In this document: one piece after another, positions 26,431 to 35,550 of the stretch
Layout of the letters: the number at the start of each line of letters is the position of its first letter
How positions within the stretch are numbered: position 1 is the stretch's first letter
DNA from: Pseudobacteroides cellulosolvens ATCC 35603 = DSM 2933
Lineage (GTDB): Bacteria > Bacillota > Clostridia > Acetivibrionales > DSM-2933
DNA length: 64,000 nucleotides
NCBI RefSeq assembly: GCF_001262605.1
Contig: NZ_LGTC01000001.1
Location: forward strand, 1,474,501-1,538,500
Direction of reading: 5' to 3'
Position numbers and translations under genes: made by a program
The notes under the pieces: generated by a model
Told to the model about the DNA's origin: nothing
What the model saw: only the letters and a program-made list of their open reading frames with translations
Databases searched by the model: none

Positions 26431-28929
26431 TCATCCCTGTGGAAGAGGAACATAAATAGGTGCATAGTCTGCTGAAGTTTTGCCGAAATTCTGTGCAATA
26501 ATAATTATATCAGACATATTTATTACACCATCATTATTTAAGTCCATTTCATAATTTACAACAGCCAATTTGCTGAAGGAAGATGCAGCAATCAATATAG
26601 CGTCTCCAATATTTATAGCTTCATCATTGTTTAAGTCACCTGGTATTAAGCCTATTGGGTTGCTTTTACTTGATATTGAAATACTATAGTAATTTATCGG
26701 AATTTTGGTAGTAACCCTTCTGGCTAAACATCCAGATTTAGAAATTTTAACAGTATACCCTTCTGAATTGGGTGCAACATCATTTATTATAAAGTACCCG
26801 TTTGTGTCTGATGTAGCATAATACTGTGTTCCTTCGAGTTCAACCTTAAAGCCTGATCCGTTCACATACCCGCTAATTGGCCTGCTTGACACAGTAGGTG
26901 CTCCTGAAGGGACAGGAGTATTTGTAGGCAATGAAGTAGGTGAACCTGAAGGTTTAACAGATGATGACGGACTTGGGACCGTAGTACCGTTTGGTTCATC
27001 ACCAAACACCTTCACACCGTTATCGTAAACAGTTATATACTTATTCAATTTAGGAGTCTCCCCTTGCGGTGCAACGCCCTGGAAGGAGAAATCATTTGTG
27101 TTATCCCAGAACTTGGTATCCTTTGGTCCGGCTATTCTTACCTGTACTTCCTTTTTGTAGTTGGACTGCCCTCCGGGGTAAATCTTGGTCCCTGTAAAGT
27201 CAACCTCAACATAGTATATATTCTTTTCTGCATCATAGGGCTTAAGACTTGATGCCTTTCCCCCATCATTATAATTTGTTGAAACAACAATATCTTCTGC
27301 TTTATACCCTGCATTAATAGCTTCAGTTATATCCAAATAATATCTATATGATAATTTGTCTGCAACTTTTGCAGGCCAACCAGACCTGTTATTGGTCAAT
27401 GATTTTATTTCTATGTAATTGTCACCCTTGCCGTTAATTGATGTTTCAACGAAGAATTCTTCGTTTGTAGGCTTTTCGATTGCATTGAAATCCGGTATGG
27501 GGGTTCCGCCGTATTTACCGACCATATATGATAATAATGCAACAAATCCTGCATTGTAGTCACACGCAACCTCATTGGCAGTAAAATCCTTAACTTCATC
27601 CTTGTAACCGTCAGACGAATTTGGTCCTCCTACAAGTGCACCATATAAAACATGCCTGTGATAATCGGGCACTGTGTCCTGATCGGACCATGAACCGTGT
27701 GCTGTTCTATGGTGCGGATGCTCAGGAGGATTGGTGCCGAATCCCACAACAAAACTTCTTCCAGCACTCCCTAACGCATAATCAATCTGGCTTTTCGCGA
27801 AGCTTTTATATGTTGCTGCCTTTGAAGCATCCGCTCCTGACCACTCAGCATATACACTTCCTAAAAACCCTTCGGTTGTGGCATACCTTAATGATCCCCA
27901 TGTATCAAGCCAGGCCAATCCTTTAGGAGTATATGTTATCCTGTTTGCCCCTGCTCCCGTTGTCCAGAAGTCAAGGTGTCTTTCAAAGCATTCCTTATAT
28001 AAAGGTTTATCAGTAGCCCTTGCAAGAAGCAATAAGGCACCCATAAGCTTATCATCCCAGCAGTGAGCCCATTTGTATTTTATAGTAGTACTTTGATTTT
28101 CCCTTGCCCAGTTAGGCTCATAGCTTTCAGCCTTTTTAAGGTATGTTTCGTCATTAGTAGCCAGGTATATCCACATGGAAGCCCATGTAAGTTCATCATA
28201 GAATCCGCTCCATGATTTGTAGAAACTTGCTGCTGCAGTATATCCTGTATCACTCTTTGTTGTATCGGCAAAAGCAAAGAGTTCTTTGGCATGCTTAAGG
28301 CATAGTGCAGAATATGTGGGATCTGTAGCCTTAAATATGGCTGATGCTGCAGCCAATGCTGCCGCAGCTTCACCAGCAACTGCCGATCCCGGGCTTGCCG
28401 AATCAACCTTATATGATGGTCGCTTCATTTGCATACATTCTGCAGGTCCCCACCAATTATGGTCAGGTCCTCCATCACCAACCTGGTAATAATACACATT
28501 GGGACTTGGATGGCATTTTATCAAATAATCCGTTGCCCATTTAATGTTATCCAGTATGTAGGGAAGCTGCCCGCTCTTTTCATAGCTGCTCCGGTTTTCG
28601 TAAACGCTCCATGATAACATTGTAGCAGTATATGCCATGGGAAGATTAAACTTGACATGGTCTCCTGCATCATACCATCCGCCTGTTAAATCCAGGCCCG
28701 AATCTGCTCCATCGGTCATTCCTGAGTCCCCACGCCAGTTTGTACGCATATTGTCAGGAAGTTTACCTGAACGCTGGAATTCATAGAACATTATTCCTTT
28801 CTGAAGAGCCTCACCATAGTTGTAGTCTGCTGCACCTGAAACTGTCTGGGGTACAATGATAGTTGACACTGCAAAAGCAATTGATAAAAGAAATGCCACT
28901 TTTCTGTTTGTTCTGTTCCTCTTACTCAT
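26431..28929 (-). CDS. GH9 cellulase with CBM3c, X-like module and dockerin
   Basis: 832 residues. Signal peptide 1-33; GH9 about 35-475 with catalytic Asp87 and Asp90 in [12 protein letters not shown], the HRTAHGSW substrate block and the acid Glu in [21 protein letters not shown]3c about 490-640; a Pro/Ser/Thr linker about 660-705; a small beta-sandwich ([26 protein letters not shown]) about 707-765 like the X modules that accompany type II dockerins; and a dockerin 770-832 with two loops, [12 protein letters not shown] and [14 protein letters not shown]9-CBM3c pairs are processive endoglucanases. The enzyme should be secreted and docked on a scaffoldin not in this window. GGAGGTAAGT precedes the ATG. 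Confidence 0.95.
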   Translation of the reverse strand: MSKRNRTNRKVAFLLSIAFAVSTIIVPQTVSGAADYNYGEALQKGIMFYEFQRSGKLPDNMRTNWRGDSGMTDGADSGLDLTGGWYDAGDHVKFNLPMAYTATMLSWSVYENRSSYEKSGQLPYILDNIKWATDYLIKCHPSPNVYYYQVGDGGPDHNWWGPAECMQMKRPSYKVDSASPGSAVAGEAAAALAAASAIFKATDPTYSALCLKHAKELFAFADTTKSDTGYTAAASFYKSWSGFYDELTWASMWIYLATNDETYLKKAESYEPNWARENQSTTIKYKWAHCWDDKLMGALLLLARATDKPLYKECFERHLDFWTTGAGANRITYTPKGLAWLDTWGSLRYATTEGFLGSVYAEWSGADASKAATYKSFAKSQIDYALGSAGRSFVVGFGTNPPEHPHHRTAHGSWSDQDTVPDYHRHVLYGALVGGPNSSDGYKDEVKDFTANEVACDYNAGFVALLSYMVGKYGGTPIPDFNAIEKPTNEEFFVETSINGKGDNYIEIKSLTNNRSGWPAKVADKLSYRYYLDITEAINAGYKAEDIVVSTNYNDGGKASSLKPYDAEKNIYYVEVDFTGTKIYPGGQSNYKKEVQVRIAGPKDTKFWDNTNDFSFQGVAPQGETPKLNKYITVYDNGVKVFGDEPNGTTVPSPSSSVKPSGSPTSLPTNTPVPSGAPTVSSRPISGYVNGSGFKVELEGTQYYATSDTNGYFIINDVAPNSEGYTVKISKSGCLARRVTTKIPINYYSISISSKSNPIGLIPGDLNNDEAINIGDAILIAASSFSKLAVVNYEMDLNNDGVINMSDIIIIAQNFGKTSADYAPIYVPLPQG

Positions 28930-28965
28930 ACTTACCTCCTATATTTTTTCTATATAAAATAAAAT

Positions 28966-28994
28966 ACTTCACAAATAGTATTAATTTGTGAAGT
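28966..28994. promoter_or_regulatory. Inverted repeat ahead of the cellulase gene, candidate operator
   Basis: Perfect 10-bp arms ACTTCACAAA / TTTGTGAAGT with a 9-nt AT-rich spacer, 37 nt upstream of the cellulase ATG. The size and symmetry suit a dimeric repressor; no T run follows, so a terminator is less likely. Confidence 0.5.
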
Positions 28995-29117
28995 GATAAA
29001 TTAACATAATAATTTTATATAAAAATTATATCAAATTGCCATATAAACCGACAATTCATTCCATTGTCAAATAATTAATTTTTTGTTTAATTTTATTCAT
29101 TCTATAAATGCTTTAAA

Positions 29118-29498
29118 CTATACCAGGGCAATAACCTCGATTTCAATGAGAACATCTTTAGGAAGCCTTGCCACTTCTACCAACGATCTCGCAGGATAAG
29201 GTTCCTTAAAATACTGTCCATAGATATTGTTAATTGCAGTAAAATCATTCATATCCTTAACAAAGACAGTTGATTTTATAACATTTTTAAAGCTGCTGCC
29301 TGCATTAACCAAAATAGCATTTATGTTTTCTAGAACCTGCTTTGTCTGTGCCTCAATGCCGCCCTGTACAACCTGACCAGTAGCGGGATCAATGGGGATC
29401 TGGCCTGAGGTATATATAATGTCCCCTACCTTAATAGCCTGTGAATATGGACCAATAGCTTCGGGAGCCTTTTTTGTTGTAAGTACTTCCTTCTTCAT
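29118..29498 (-). CDS. ridA: RidA family enamine/imine deaminase
   Basis: A 126-residue protein with the RidA signatures [23 protein letters not shown] near residue 16 (split after 20 in reading) and the Arg in [20 protein letters not shown]. RidA removes reactive 2-aminoacrylate-type enamines made by PLP enzymes. It is the last gene of the aromatic fermentation cluster, 14 nt after the ACT-domain gene. Confidence 0.95.
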   Translation of the reverse strand: MKKEVLTTKKAPEAIGPYSQAIKVGDIIYTSGQIPIDPATGQVVQGGIEAQTKQVLENINAILVNAGSSFKNVIKSTVFVKDMNDFTAINNIYGQYFKEPYPARSLVEVARLPKDVLIEIEVIALV

Positions 29499-29512
29499 AT
29501 TTAATCATCCTT

Positions 29513-29944
29513 TCAAAGCCCATAAACCTCTTTTGAAGAGATAACTTTTATACTGCTCTTTTCCATAGCTGCAACGGCCTTTTCAGAATCTTCCACTCTT
29601 AATATAACAAGTGCTTCATCCTTCGCCTTGCCTATGAAAGCATACATATATTCAATTCCTATTGACTGACTCTCAAGTATATCCAATGCAGCAGCCAAAC
29701 CTCCCGGTTTATCCTCTACAGCAATGGCTATAACGTTTGTGCTGCTAACTGTAAAACCGTTATTCTTTAAAACTGCTTCTGCCTTTTCAGGCTGGTTTAC
29801 AATGAGTCTTAATATTCCAAAGTCTGTAGTATCAGCAATAGACAAGGCACTTATGTCTATTTCCTCATTACCAAGAGTTTTAGTTACTTCTGCAAGCCTT
29901 CCCGACTTGTTTTCAAGAAAAACAGATATTTGTTTTATCAGCAT
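29513..29944 (-). CDS. Tandem ACT-domain protein
   Basis: 143 residues made of two ACT repeats: residues 1-66 (IKQISVFLENKSGRLAEVTK) and 69-143 (NVIAIAVEDKPGGLAAALDI). ACT domains bind amino acids. This small two-ACT protein usually accompanies PaaK and IorAB genes in anaerobes, as here, and probably senses an aromatic or branched amino acid. It follows paaK by 27 nt. Confidence 0.9.
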   Translation of the reverse strand: MLIKQISVFLENKSGRLAEVTKTLGNEEIDISALSIADTTDFGILRLIVNQPEKAEAVLKNNGFTVSSTNVIAIAVEDKPGGLAAALDILESQSIGIEYMYAFIGKAKDEALVILRVEDSEKAVAAMEKSSIKVISSKEVYGL

Positions 29945-29971
29945 ACCAAACCCTCCTATATTTATATTCTA

Positions 29972-31273
29972 CTACATTTTCCTTTTATCTATAACTCTTT
30001 TTGCTTTACCTTCACTTCTTTCAATAGTCTTAGGTTCAACAAGCCTTATTTTAGCATTTATCCCAAGTGTACTTTCTATACCTTTTCTTATTTTTCCTTC
30101 AATTTCCTCAATCTTTTTAACCTCATCGGAGAAAAGTCCAGGTGTCATTTCTACTTGAATCTCCAGTATGTCAAGGTTATCTTTTCTATCGACAATCAAC
30201 ATATAATGCGGTGCAGTTTCACCTATTTCTAAAAGAACGCTCTCAATCTGGGATGGGAAAACATTAACACCTCTTATAATAAGCATGTCGTCAGTTCTAC
30301 CTGTTACTTTATTCATTCTGACAGTGGTCCTTCCGCATTCGCAAACCTCTGTTTTAAGGACTGTAAGATCCCTTGTTCTGTATCTTATGAGCGGAAGCCC
30401 TTCTTTGGTGACAGTTGTAAATACAAGTTCACCCTTTTCACCAGGAGGAAGAACCTCTTCAGTCTCAGGATTGATTATTTCAGGTATAAAATGATCCTCC
30501 TGTATATGCATACCTGTCTTGCAATGGCACTCACTTGCCACGCCAGGGCCGATTATTTCGCTTAATCCATATATGTCTATTGCTAAAATACCAAGCCTGT
30601 CTTCAATTTCTTTTCTCATGTTTTCCGACCATGGCTCTGCACCAAAAACCCCCGCCCGAAGCTTGAGATCACCCTTTTTAAATCCAGCCTCTTCCAGAGC
30701 CTCTGCAAGATAAAGGGCATATGATGGAGTACATGCCAAATGTGTTGTTCCAAAGTCTTTCATTATCTGAAGCTGTCTTGATGTATTACCACCGGAGATT
30801 GGAATAACGGATGCTCCTACTCTTTCAGCACCATAATGTGCACCTAGTCCGCCTGTAAAAAGGCCATACCCGTAAGCTATCTGAATAAATGACTCCCTGT
30901 CAGCACCTGCTGATGTCAGAGTCCTTGCCATTACTTCAGCCCATGTATCAAGGTCTCTTCTTGTGTACCCTACAACAGTCTGCTTTCCTGTAGTACCGGA
31001 AGAAGCATGAATCCTTACGATTTCACTCATAGGTACTGCAAACAAACCATAAGGATAATTATCTCTCAAATCCTGTTTATAGGTAAAGGGCAGTTTCTTT
31101 AAATCATCAATAGATTTAATGTCACCGGGTTCTATTCCCTGCTTCTGCATTTTTGCTCTGTAAAAAGGTACATTGTGATATATTCTCTTTACAGTACTTA
31201 CGAGTCTCTCGCTCTGGACTCTTCTCATCTCTTCTCTAGGCATACACTCATAGGTGGAATTCCAGTATTGCAT
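29972..31273 (-). CDS. paaK: Phenylacetate-CoA ligase, copy 1
   Basis: 433 residues from the ATG at 31273, chosen because AAGGAGGTTTTAGG stands directly before it. AMP-binding enzyme blocks: [18 protein letters not shown] near 95, [17 protein letters not shown] near 235, YRTRDLT and the C-terminal [19 protein letters not shown]. It ligates CoA to aryl acids using ATP. Next to iorAB the likely substrates are arylacetates formed from aromatic amino acids; running in the reverse sense it could conserve energy as ATP. Confidence 0.92.
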   Translation of the reverse strand: MQYWNSTYECMPREEMRRVQSERLVSTVKRIYHNVPFYRAKMQKQGIEPGDIKSIDDLKKLPFTYKQDLRDNYPYGLFAVPMSEIVRIHASSGTTGKQTVVGYTRRDLDTWAEVMARTLTSAGADRESFIQIAYGYGLFTGGLGAHYGAERVGASVIPISGGNTSRQLQIMKDFGTTHLACTPSYALYLAEALEEAGFKKGDLKLRAGVFGAEPWSENMRKEIEDRLGILAIDIYGLSEIIGPGVASECHCKTGMHIQEDHFIPEIINPETEEVLPPGEKGELVFTTVTKEGLPLIRYRTRDLTVLKTEVCECGRTTVRMNKVTGRTDDMLIIRGVNVFPSQIESVLLEIGETAPHYMLIVDRKDNLDILEIQVEMTPGLFSDEVKKIEEIEGKIRKGIESTLGINAKIRLVEPKTIERSEGKAKRVIDKRKM

Positions 31274-31318
31274 CCTAAAACCTCCTTGAAATATTGAATC
31301 TGTGGCTTTACATATCAC

Positions 31319-31897
31319 TTACACTGCAAGTCCGTATCCTGCTTCAAAAGCTTTGAAATTGATTTCCTGAAGCTTTGGCGGAACTGTTTCCTTGATTGAC
31401 TCCATCCATATTTCCTTGTCAATTCCAGTTTCCTTTGCTAAAACTCCCAAAAGAACAACGTTAACTGCCTTTATATTTCCACATTCTCTGGCTATTGGCA
31501 AGGCATCCACTGCTATAGTTTTATTTACAACTCCATTTATTTTTCCAATAATGCCCTCAGGATATTTTTCTTTACCTAAAATTACAGGTATTGGATCAAT
31601 CCTTTGCTCATTTATTATATAGCTTCCTCCATTTTTAAGATACTCCATCCACCTCAAAGCTTCCAATTGCTCAAAGGCAAGAATTATATCCGCTTCTCCC
31701 TTTTCAATGATGGGAGAATAAACTTTCTTTGCAAACTTGACATAAGTTACAACGCTGCCGCCCCTCTGTGCCATCCCATGTACCTCAGAAACCTTAACGT
31801 CAAAATTCATCTTCATTGCAACATTTCCTAAAATCCTGCTGGCTAAAAGTGTGCCCTGTCCGCCAACTCCAACTATCATTATATTAAGTTTATCCAT
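31319..31897 (-). CDS. iorB: Indolepyruvate:ferredoxin oxidoreductase, beta subunit
   Basis: 192 residues from the ATG at 31897 (GGTGA 5 nt upstream; a GTG start at 31906 is possible). N-terminal IMIVGVGGQGTLLASRILG and VHGMAQRGGSVVTYVKF identify the gamma-type 2-oxoacid oxidoreductase subunit. With IorA it oxidatively decarboxylates aryl-pyruvates to arylacetyl-CoA with reduction of ferredoxin. It overlaps iorA by 8 nt. Confidence 0.93.
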   Translation of the reverse strand: MDKLNIMIVGVGGQGTLLASRILGNVAMKMNFDVKVSEVHGMAQRGGSVVTYVKFAKKVYSPIIEKGEADIILAFEQLEALRWMEYLKNGGSYIINEQRIDPIPVILGKEKYPEGIIGKINGVVNKTIAVDALPIARECGNIKAVNVVLLGVLAKETGIDKEIWMESIKETVPPKLQEINFKAFEAGYGLAV

Positions 31898-32873
31898 TGT
31901 TTTCACCAGCCTTTTCTATTGCACCGAAATTGCACAGTTTAGTACAAAGTTCGCAGCCTATACATAATGCATCGTTTATTTCTATGTGATCCCCAACATT
32001 AACAAGTGCCGGACAGCCTATTGTGAAGCACTGCTTGCACTTTTTGCACTTATCCATGTTTATCTTCAAAGGTCCGCTATATTTAACTCCCTTTAACAAT
32101 GCACACGGTCTTTGTGCAATTATGACCGAAGGTTCATCTGCTGAAGTTTCTTCTTTTACAACCTTGTCTAATTCCTTTAAGTTAAATGGATCAACGACTC
32201 TTACTCTGTCAATTCCCACTGCATTTGCAAGTTTAACAAGGTCAACCTGCCTGGTAGGCTCATTTTTAATGGTATAACCTGTTGTTGGATTATGTTGATG
32301 TCCTGTCATACCTGTAATTGAATTATCAAGTATCAGAACAGTAGAATTACCTTTATTATAAACAATATCAATAAGTCCTGTTATACCGGAGTGCATAAAT
32401 GTTGAATCACCTATTACGGCTACAGTCTTTTTGCCAAACTCCTTGCCTCTGGCCTTTTCAAATCCATGGGCACCGCTAACACTAGATCCCATACATACGC
32501 ACATATCCATTGTCTCGGTTGGAGGCAATGCTCCTAATGTATAACAGCCTATATCACCGCTGACAGTAAGCTTTTGTTTTTTAAGAACATAGTATGTTCC
32601 TCTGTGAGGGCAACCCGGACACATTACCGGCGGCCTCATAGGAGCATTCTCTTCTACTACTGCACCTTTTTTAGCTTGAGTGCCAAGGATTTTTTCCTTA
32701 ATTATTTGGGAGCTTAACTCTCCGATGACAGGCAGACATTCCTTGCCAATAACCTTTATTCCCAACTTTAATATATGGTCTTCAATAAAAGGCTCTAATT
32801 CTTCTATTACATAGAGGGTTTTAACTTCCTTAGCAAACTCTTTTATAAGTTTATCAGGAAGAGGATAAACCAT
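31890..32873 (-). pseudogene. iorA: IorA C-terminal part, separated by a frameshift
   Basis: 327 residues containing the TPP-binding half of IorA (MCPGCPHRGTYYVL, GDIGCYTLG, GDSTFMHSGITGLID) and the C-terminal ferredoxin domain with eight cysteines (CKKCKQCFTIGCPA and CIGCELCTKLCNFGA). It should be continuous with the fragment at 32843-33634: adding one G in the GGG at 32897-32899 joins the frames as EAFGDVSYLKLGMVYPLPDK. Normal IorA is about 590 residues, which the sum matches. The fragment has no convincing RBS of its own. Either a real inactivating mutation or a base-call error. Confidence 0.88.
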
Positions 32874-33634
32874 GCCCAGCTTGAGATAGGATACATCCCG
32901 AAAGCTTCCCTTGCATATTGATATGCAACACCGCTGGTTATAATTCCGACATCCTTATTTCCCCACTCTATTTTATTTAAGGAAGATGTGTTTGAATCCT
33001 CCTTTAAAAGGCTCATTCTCTTTTCAACCTCAACATGCCTTTTTCTAGCCATAGCAGGCATCATTACATACTTGCCCGGATTTTTAACATAATCCTTAAG
33101 CTTATAGTCCACTTTTTCAGAAAGCTCAACTATGCTCTGTGAATGTGCAATCCTTGTTGAAAGCCTGACAATTACAGGACAGTCATACTTTTCGCTTATC
33201 TCGAAGGCTTGCCTCACATAATCCTTACATTCCTGGCTATCTGAAGGCTCAAGCATAGGCACCTTTGATGATCTTGCATAGAACCTGCTGTCCTGCTCAT
33301 TCTGTGAACTGTGCATACCTGGATCATCGGCTACCATAATTACCAGTCCGCCGTTCACACCAGTATAGGATGCTGTAAACAAAGGATCCGCTGCCACATT
33401 AAGTCCAACATGCTTCATAGCACAAATGGAACGTGCACCTGCAACCGATGCACCTATAGCTACCTCTAAAGCAACCTTTTCATTAGGTGACCACTCGGCA
33501 TAAATCTCATCATATTTCGCTATGTTCTCAGTTATTTCAGTACTTGGCGTACCGGGATAAGCTGCAGCAACAGTTACTCCAGCTTCATATGCACCCCTTG
33601 CAACCGCCTCATTACCAAGCATTAGTCTTTTCAT
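32843..33634 (-). pseudogene. iorA: IorA N-terminal part, ends early by frameshift
   Basis: 263 residues, of which the first about 246 are genuine IorA: MKRLMLGNEAVARGAYEAGV, AAYPGTPSTEITE, KHVGLNVAADPLFT and ADDPGMHSSQNEQDSR. After REAFG the frame slips at the G run (32897-32899) and reads MYPISSWAWF before a stop. The start has GGGGGATTTTA. Gene order 77-residue protein, iorA, iorB, paaK, ACT, ridA is intact, so the break is recent or artefactual. Confidence 0.88.
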
Positions 33635-33676
33635 TAAAATCCCCCATCTAAATAAATTCTTTTAAATAAATTCTTT

Positions 33677-33898
33677 TTAGTACTTCTCATCCTCAGAATA
33701 TATTTCGTTGTCTTCACAGTATTCTATATGATCGTTTGGTTTATAATTTGGGTCCTTCAGGCTTATAAGCTTATCAATCCTTTCGATCAGCATTTTATCC
33801 AGGATTAATTTTTTTCTTAAAAGCATCAAAACCCCAATAGACGCTATTGGCAGAATTATTAAAAATGCAACAGCTAAAACAAATAAAAACATTTCCAT
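33677..33898 (-). CDS. Small membrane-anchored protein ahead of iorA
   Basis: 73 residues from the ATG at 33898 (GGTGAT 5 nt upstream; the reading from 33910 has no good RBS). One long hydrophobic segment, residues 2-26, then a basic stretch and an acidic tail (EYCEDNEIYSEDEKY). It is the first gene of the iorAB-paaK-ACT-ridA run. I do not recognise it; small proteins of this shape are seen at the head of such operons in anaerobes. Confidence 0.6.
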   Translation of the reverse strand: MEMFLFVLAVAFLIILPIASIGVLMLLRKKLILDKMLIERIDKLISLKDPNYKPNDHIEYCEDNEIYSEDEKY

Positions 33899-33916
33899 GA
33901 TTATCACCATATCTTA

Positions 33917-34014
33917 TAGATATCCAACTGTAAAACTAGTTTTATAAAGTGAGTGAAATAGCCGAAATTGGGATATTTCAAGCGAGTTTATATAAACTTT
34001 ACAGTTCGGTATCT
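33917..34014. repeat. Long nested hairpin in the leader of the ior operon
   Basis: About 98 nt. Outer arms AACTGTAAA / TTTACAGTT extend outward with AGATA/TATCT; inside are TGAAATA / TATTTCA and a self-palindromic GTTTATATAAAC. It lies directly upstream of the 73-residue gene. It differs in sequence from the four-copy repeat but has a similar nested design. Confidence 0.6.
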
Positions 34015-34127
34015 TATCATGATGTCCAGGGAATTTATGGTGTATTTAACACCACAATTTCTCACGACAACTTAAAAATTTTAAAATTCATTTCGTGATT
34101 TTGTTTATTATTAATATATTTATAACA

Positions 34128-35426
34128 TTAATTGTTTCTTAAATCAATAACTCTCTTTGCTTTACCGAGGGATCTCTCAATCGTTTTTGGCTCGACAAGC
34201 CTGATCTTAGCATCAATCTGCAAAGTAGTCTTAATCTTATGCCTTATCTGTTTTTCAAGGTTTTCCAACTCGCTGAACTTTTCTAGAAGGCTTCCGTCGA
34301 TTAACTCAACCAAAACCTCTATTGCATCCATATAACCTTTTTTAGTAACTATTATCTGATAATGAGGTCCAATATGCTCCATTCCCACAAGAACACTTTC
34401 AATCTGAGATGGGAAAACATTAACACCTCTTATAATAAGCATATCGTCAGTTCTTCCGAGGACCTTGTTCATCCTAACAGAAGTTCGTCCGCACTTGCAG
34501 GTTTCAGGATTCAATACCGTTATGTCCTTAGTCCTGTAACGCAGCATTGGTATCCCTTCTTTTGTCAGAGTTGTAAGAACAAGCTCTCCTCTTTCACCGT
34601 ATCCCAGTGTATCTCCTGTATCAGGATTAATTATTTCGGGATAAAAATGGTCTTCATTTATATGCATACCACATTGATGAATACATTCGCCAGCAACGCC
34701 CGGTCCAACTATTTCGCTTAAGCCATAATTCTCAGTTGCAAGAATCCCCCATCGTTTTTCTATTTCTGCTCTCATTTCAGGGGTGTGACCCTCTCCACCG
34801 AAAAGTCCAAGCTTTAGCCTGTGTTTTCCTTTTGTAACTCCCATCTCTTCAGCAATTTCCGATAAATGCAGCACATACGAAGGAGTACCAACTATGATGG
34901 TTGCACCAAAGTCCTGAAGAAGCATGAGTTGTCTTTCAGAGTTTCCGCTGGAAACCGGAATAACGCTTATCCCAACTTTCTCAAGGCCGTAATGGAGTCC
35001 AAATCCGCCTGTAAACAAGCCATACCCGAACACTACCTGTGCAATATCCTCATCGCTTCCACCTGCTGCCACAATGAGCCTTGCAACACATTCACTCCAA
35101 TTATCCAGGTCCTTTTTGGTATATCCAACAACAATAGGCTTTCCTGTGGTACCCGATGAAGCATGTACTCTAACTATTTGCTTCATTGGAACAGCAAATA
35201 GGCTATAAGGATAATTATCCCTTAAGTCAAGCTTGGTTGTAAAAGGAATCTTTTCGATATCCTTGAGAGTAACAATATGCTCAGGCTTCAATCCTATCTC
35301 GTCAAACTTTCTTCTGTAAAACGGCACGTTTTCATATGCCCTTTTTACAATCTCCTTTAAATTTTCCAGCTGTAGGGCTTCCATGTCTTTTCTGGTTGAA
35401 ACCTCTACTTCCCTATTCCAAATCAT
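34128..35426 (-). CDS. paaK: Phenylacetate-CoA ligase, copy 2
   Basis: 432 residues from the ATG at 35426 (AAGGGG at proper spacing). Same blocks as copy 1: [35 protein letters not shown] and [19 protein letters not shown]. Overall it is clearly paralogous yet diverged, so the two may prefer different aryl acids. It is separated from the ior operon by the long hairpin and a short GGTGT/ACACC stem, and preceded by repeat copy 3, so it is probably its own unit. Confidence 0.92.
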   Translation of the reverse strand: MIWNREVEVSTRKDMEALQLENLKEIVKRAYENVPFYRRKFDEIGLKPEHIVTLKDIEKIPFTTKLDLRDNYPYSLFAVPMKQIVRVHASSGTTGKPIVVGYTKKDLDNWSECVARLIVAAGGSDEDIAQVVFGYGLFTGGFGLHYGLEKVGISVIPVSSGNSERQLMLLQDFGATIIVGTPSYVLHLSEIAEEMGVTKGKHRLKLGLFGGEGHTPEMRAEIEKRWGILATENYGLSEIVGPGVAGECIHQCGMHINEDHFYPEIINPDTGDTLGYGERGELVLTTLTKEGIPMLRYRTKDITVLNPETCKCGRTSVRMNKVLGRTDDMLIIRGVNVFPSQIESVLVGMEHIGPHYQIIVTKKGYMDAIEVLVELIDGSLLEKFSELENLEKQIRHKIKTTLQIDAKIRLVEPKTIERSLGKAKRVIDLRNN

Positions 35427-35460
35427 TATACACATCCCCTTTTAATCCTTAGTAATAACT

Positions 35461-35549
35461 AAAATATAACTTCCGCTATAAATTTCGCTCATGTGTTGAC
35501 TTAACTCGTCAACACCCGCTCAAAAGCGGAAGTAATATTTTACTCATTT
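35461..35549 (+). repeat. Structured intergenic repeat, copy 3
   Basis: About 88 bp, best-formed copy: outer arms ACTTCCGCT / AGCGGAAGT, inner hairpin GTGTTGAC-ttaactc-GTCAACAC, with CGCTCAT and CCGCTCAAA between. It lies between the permease stop and paaK copy 2. Confidence 0.9.
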
Positions 35550-35550
35550 C

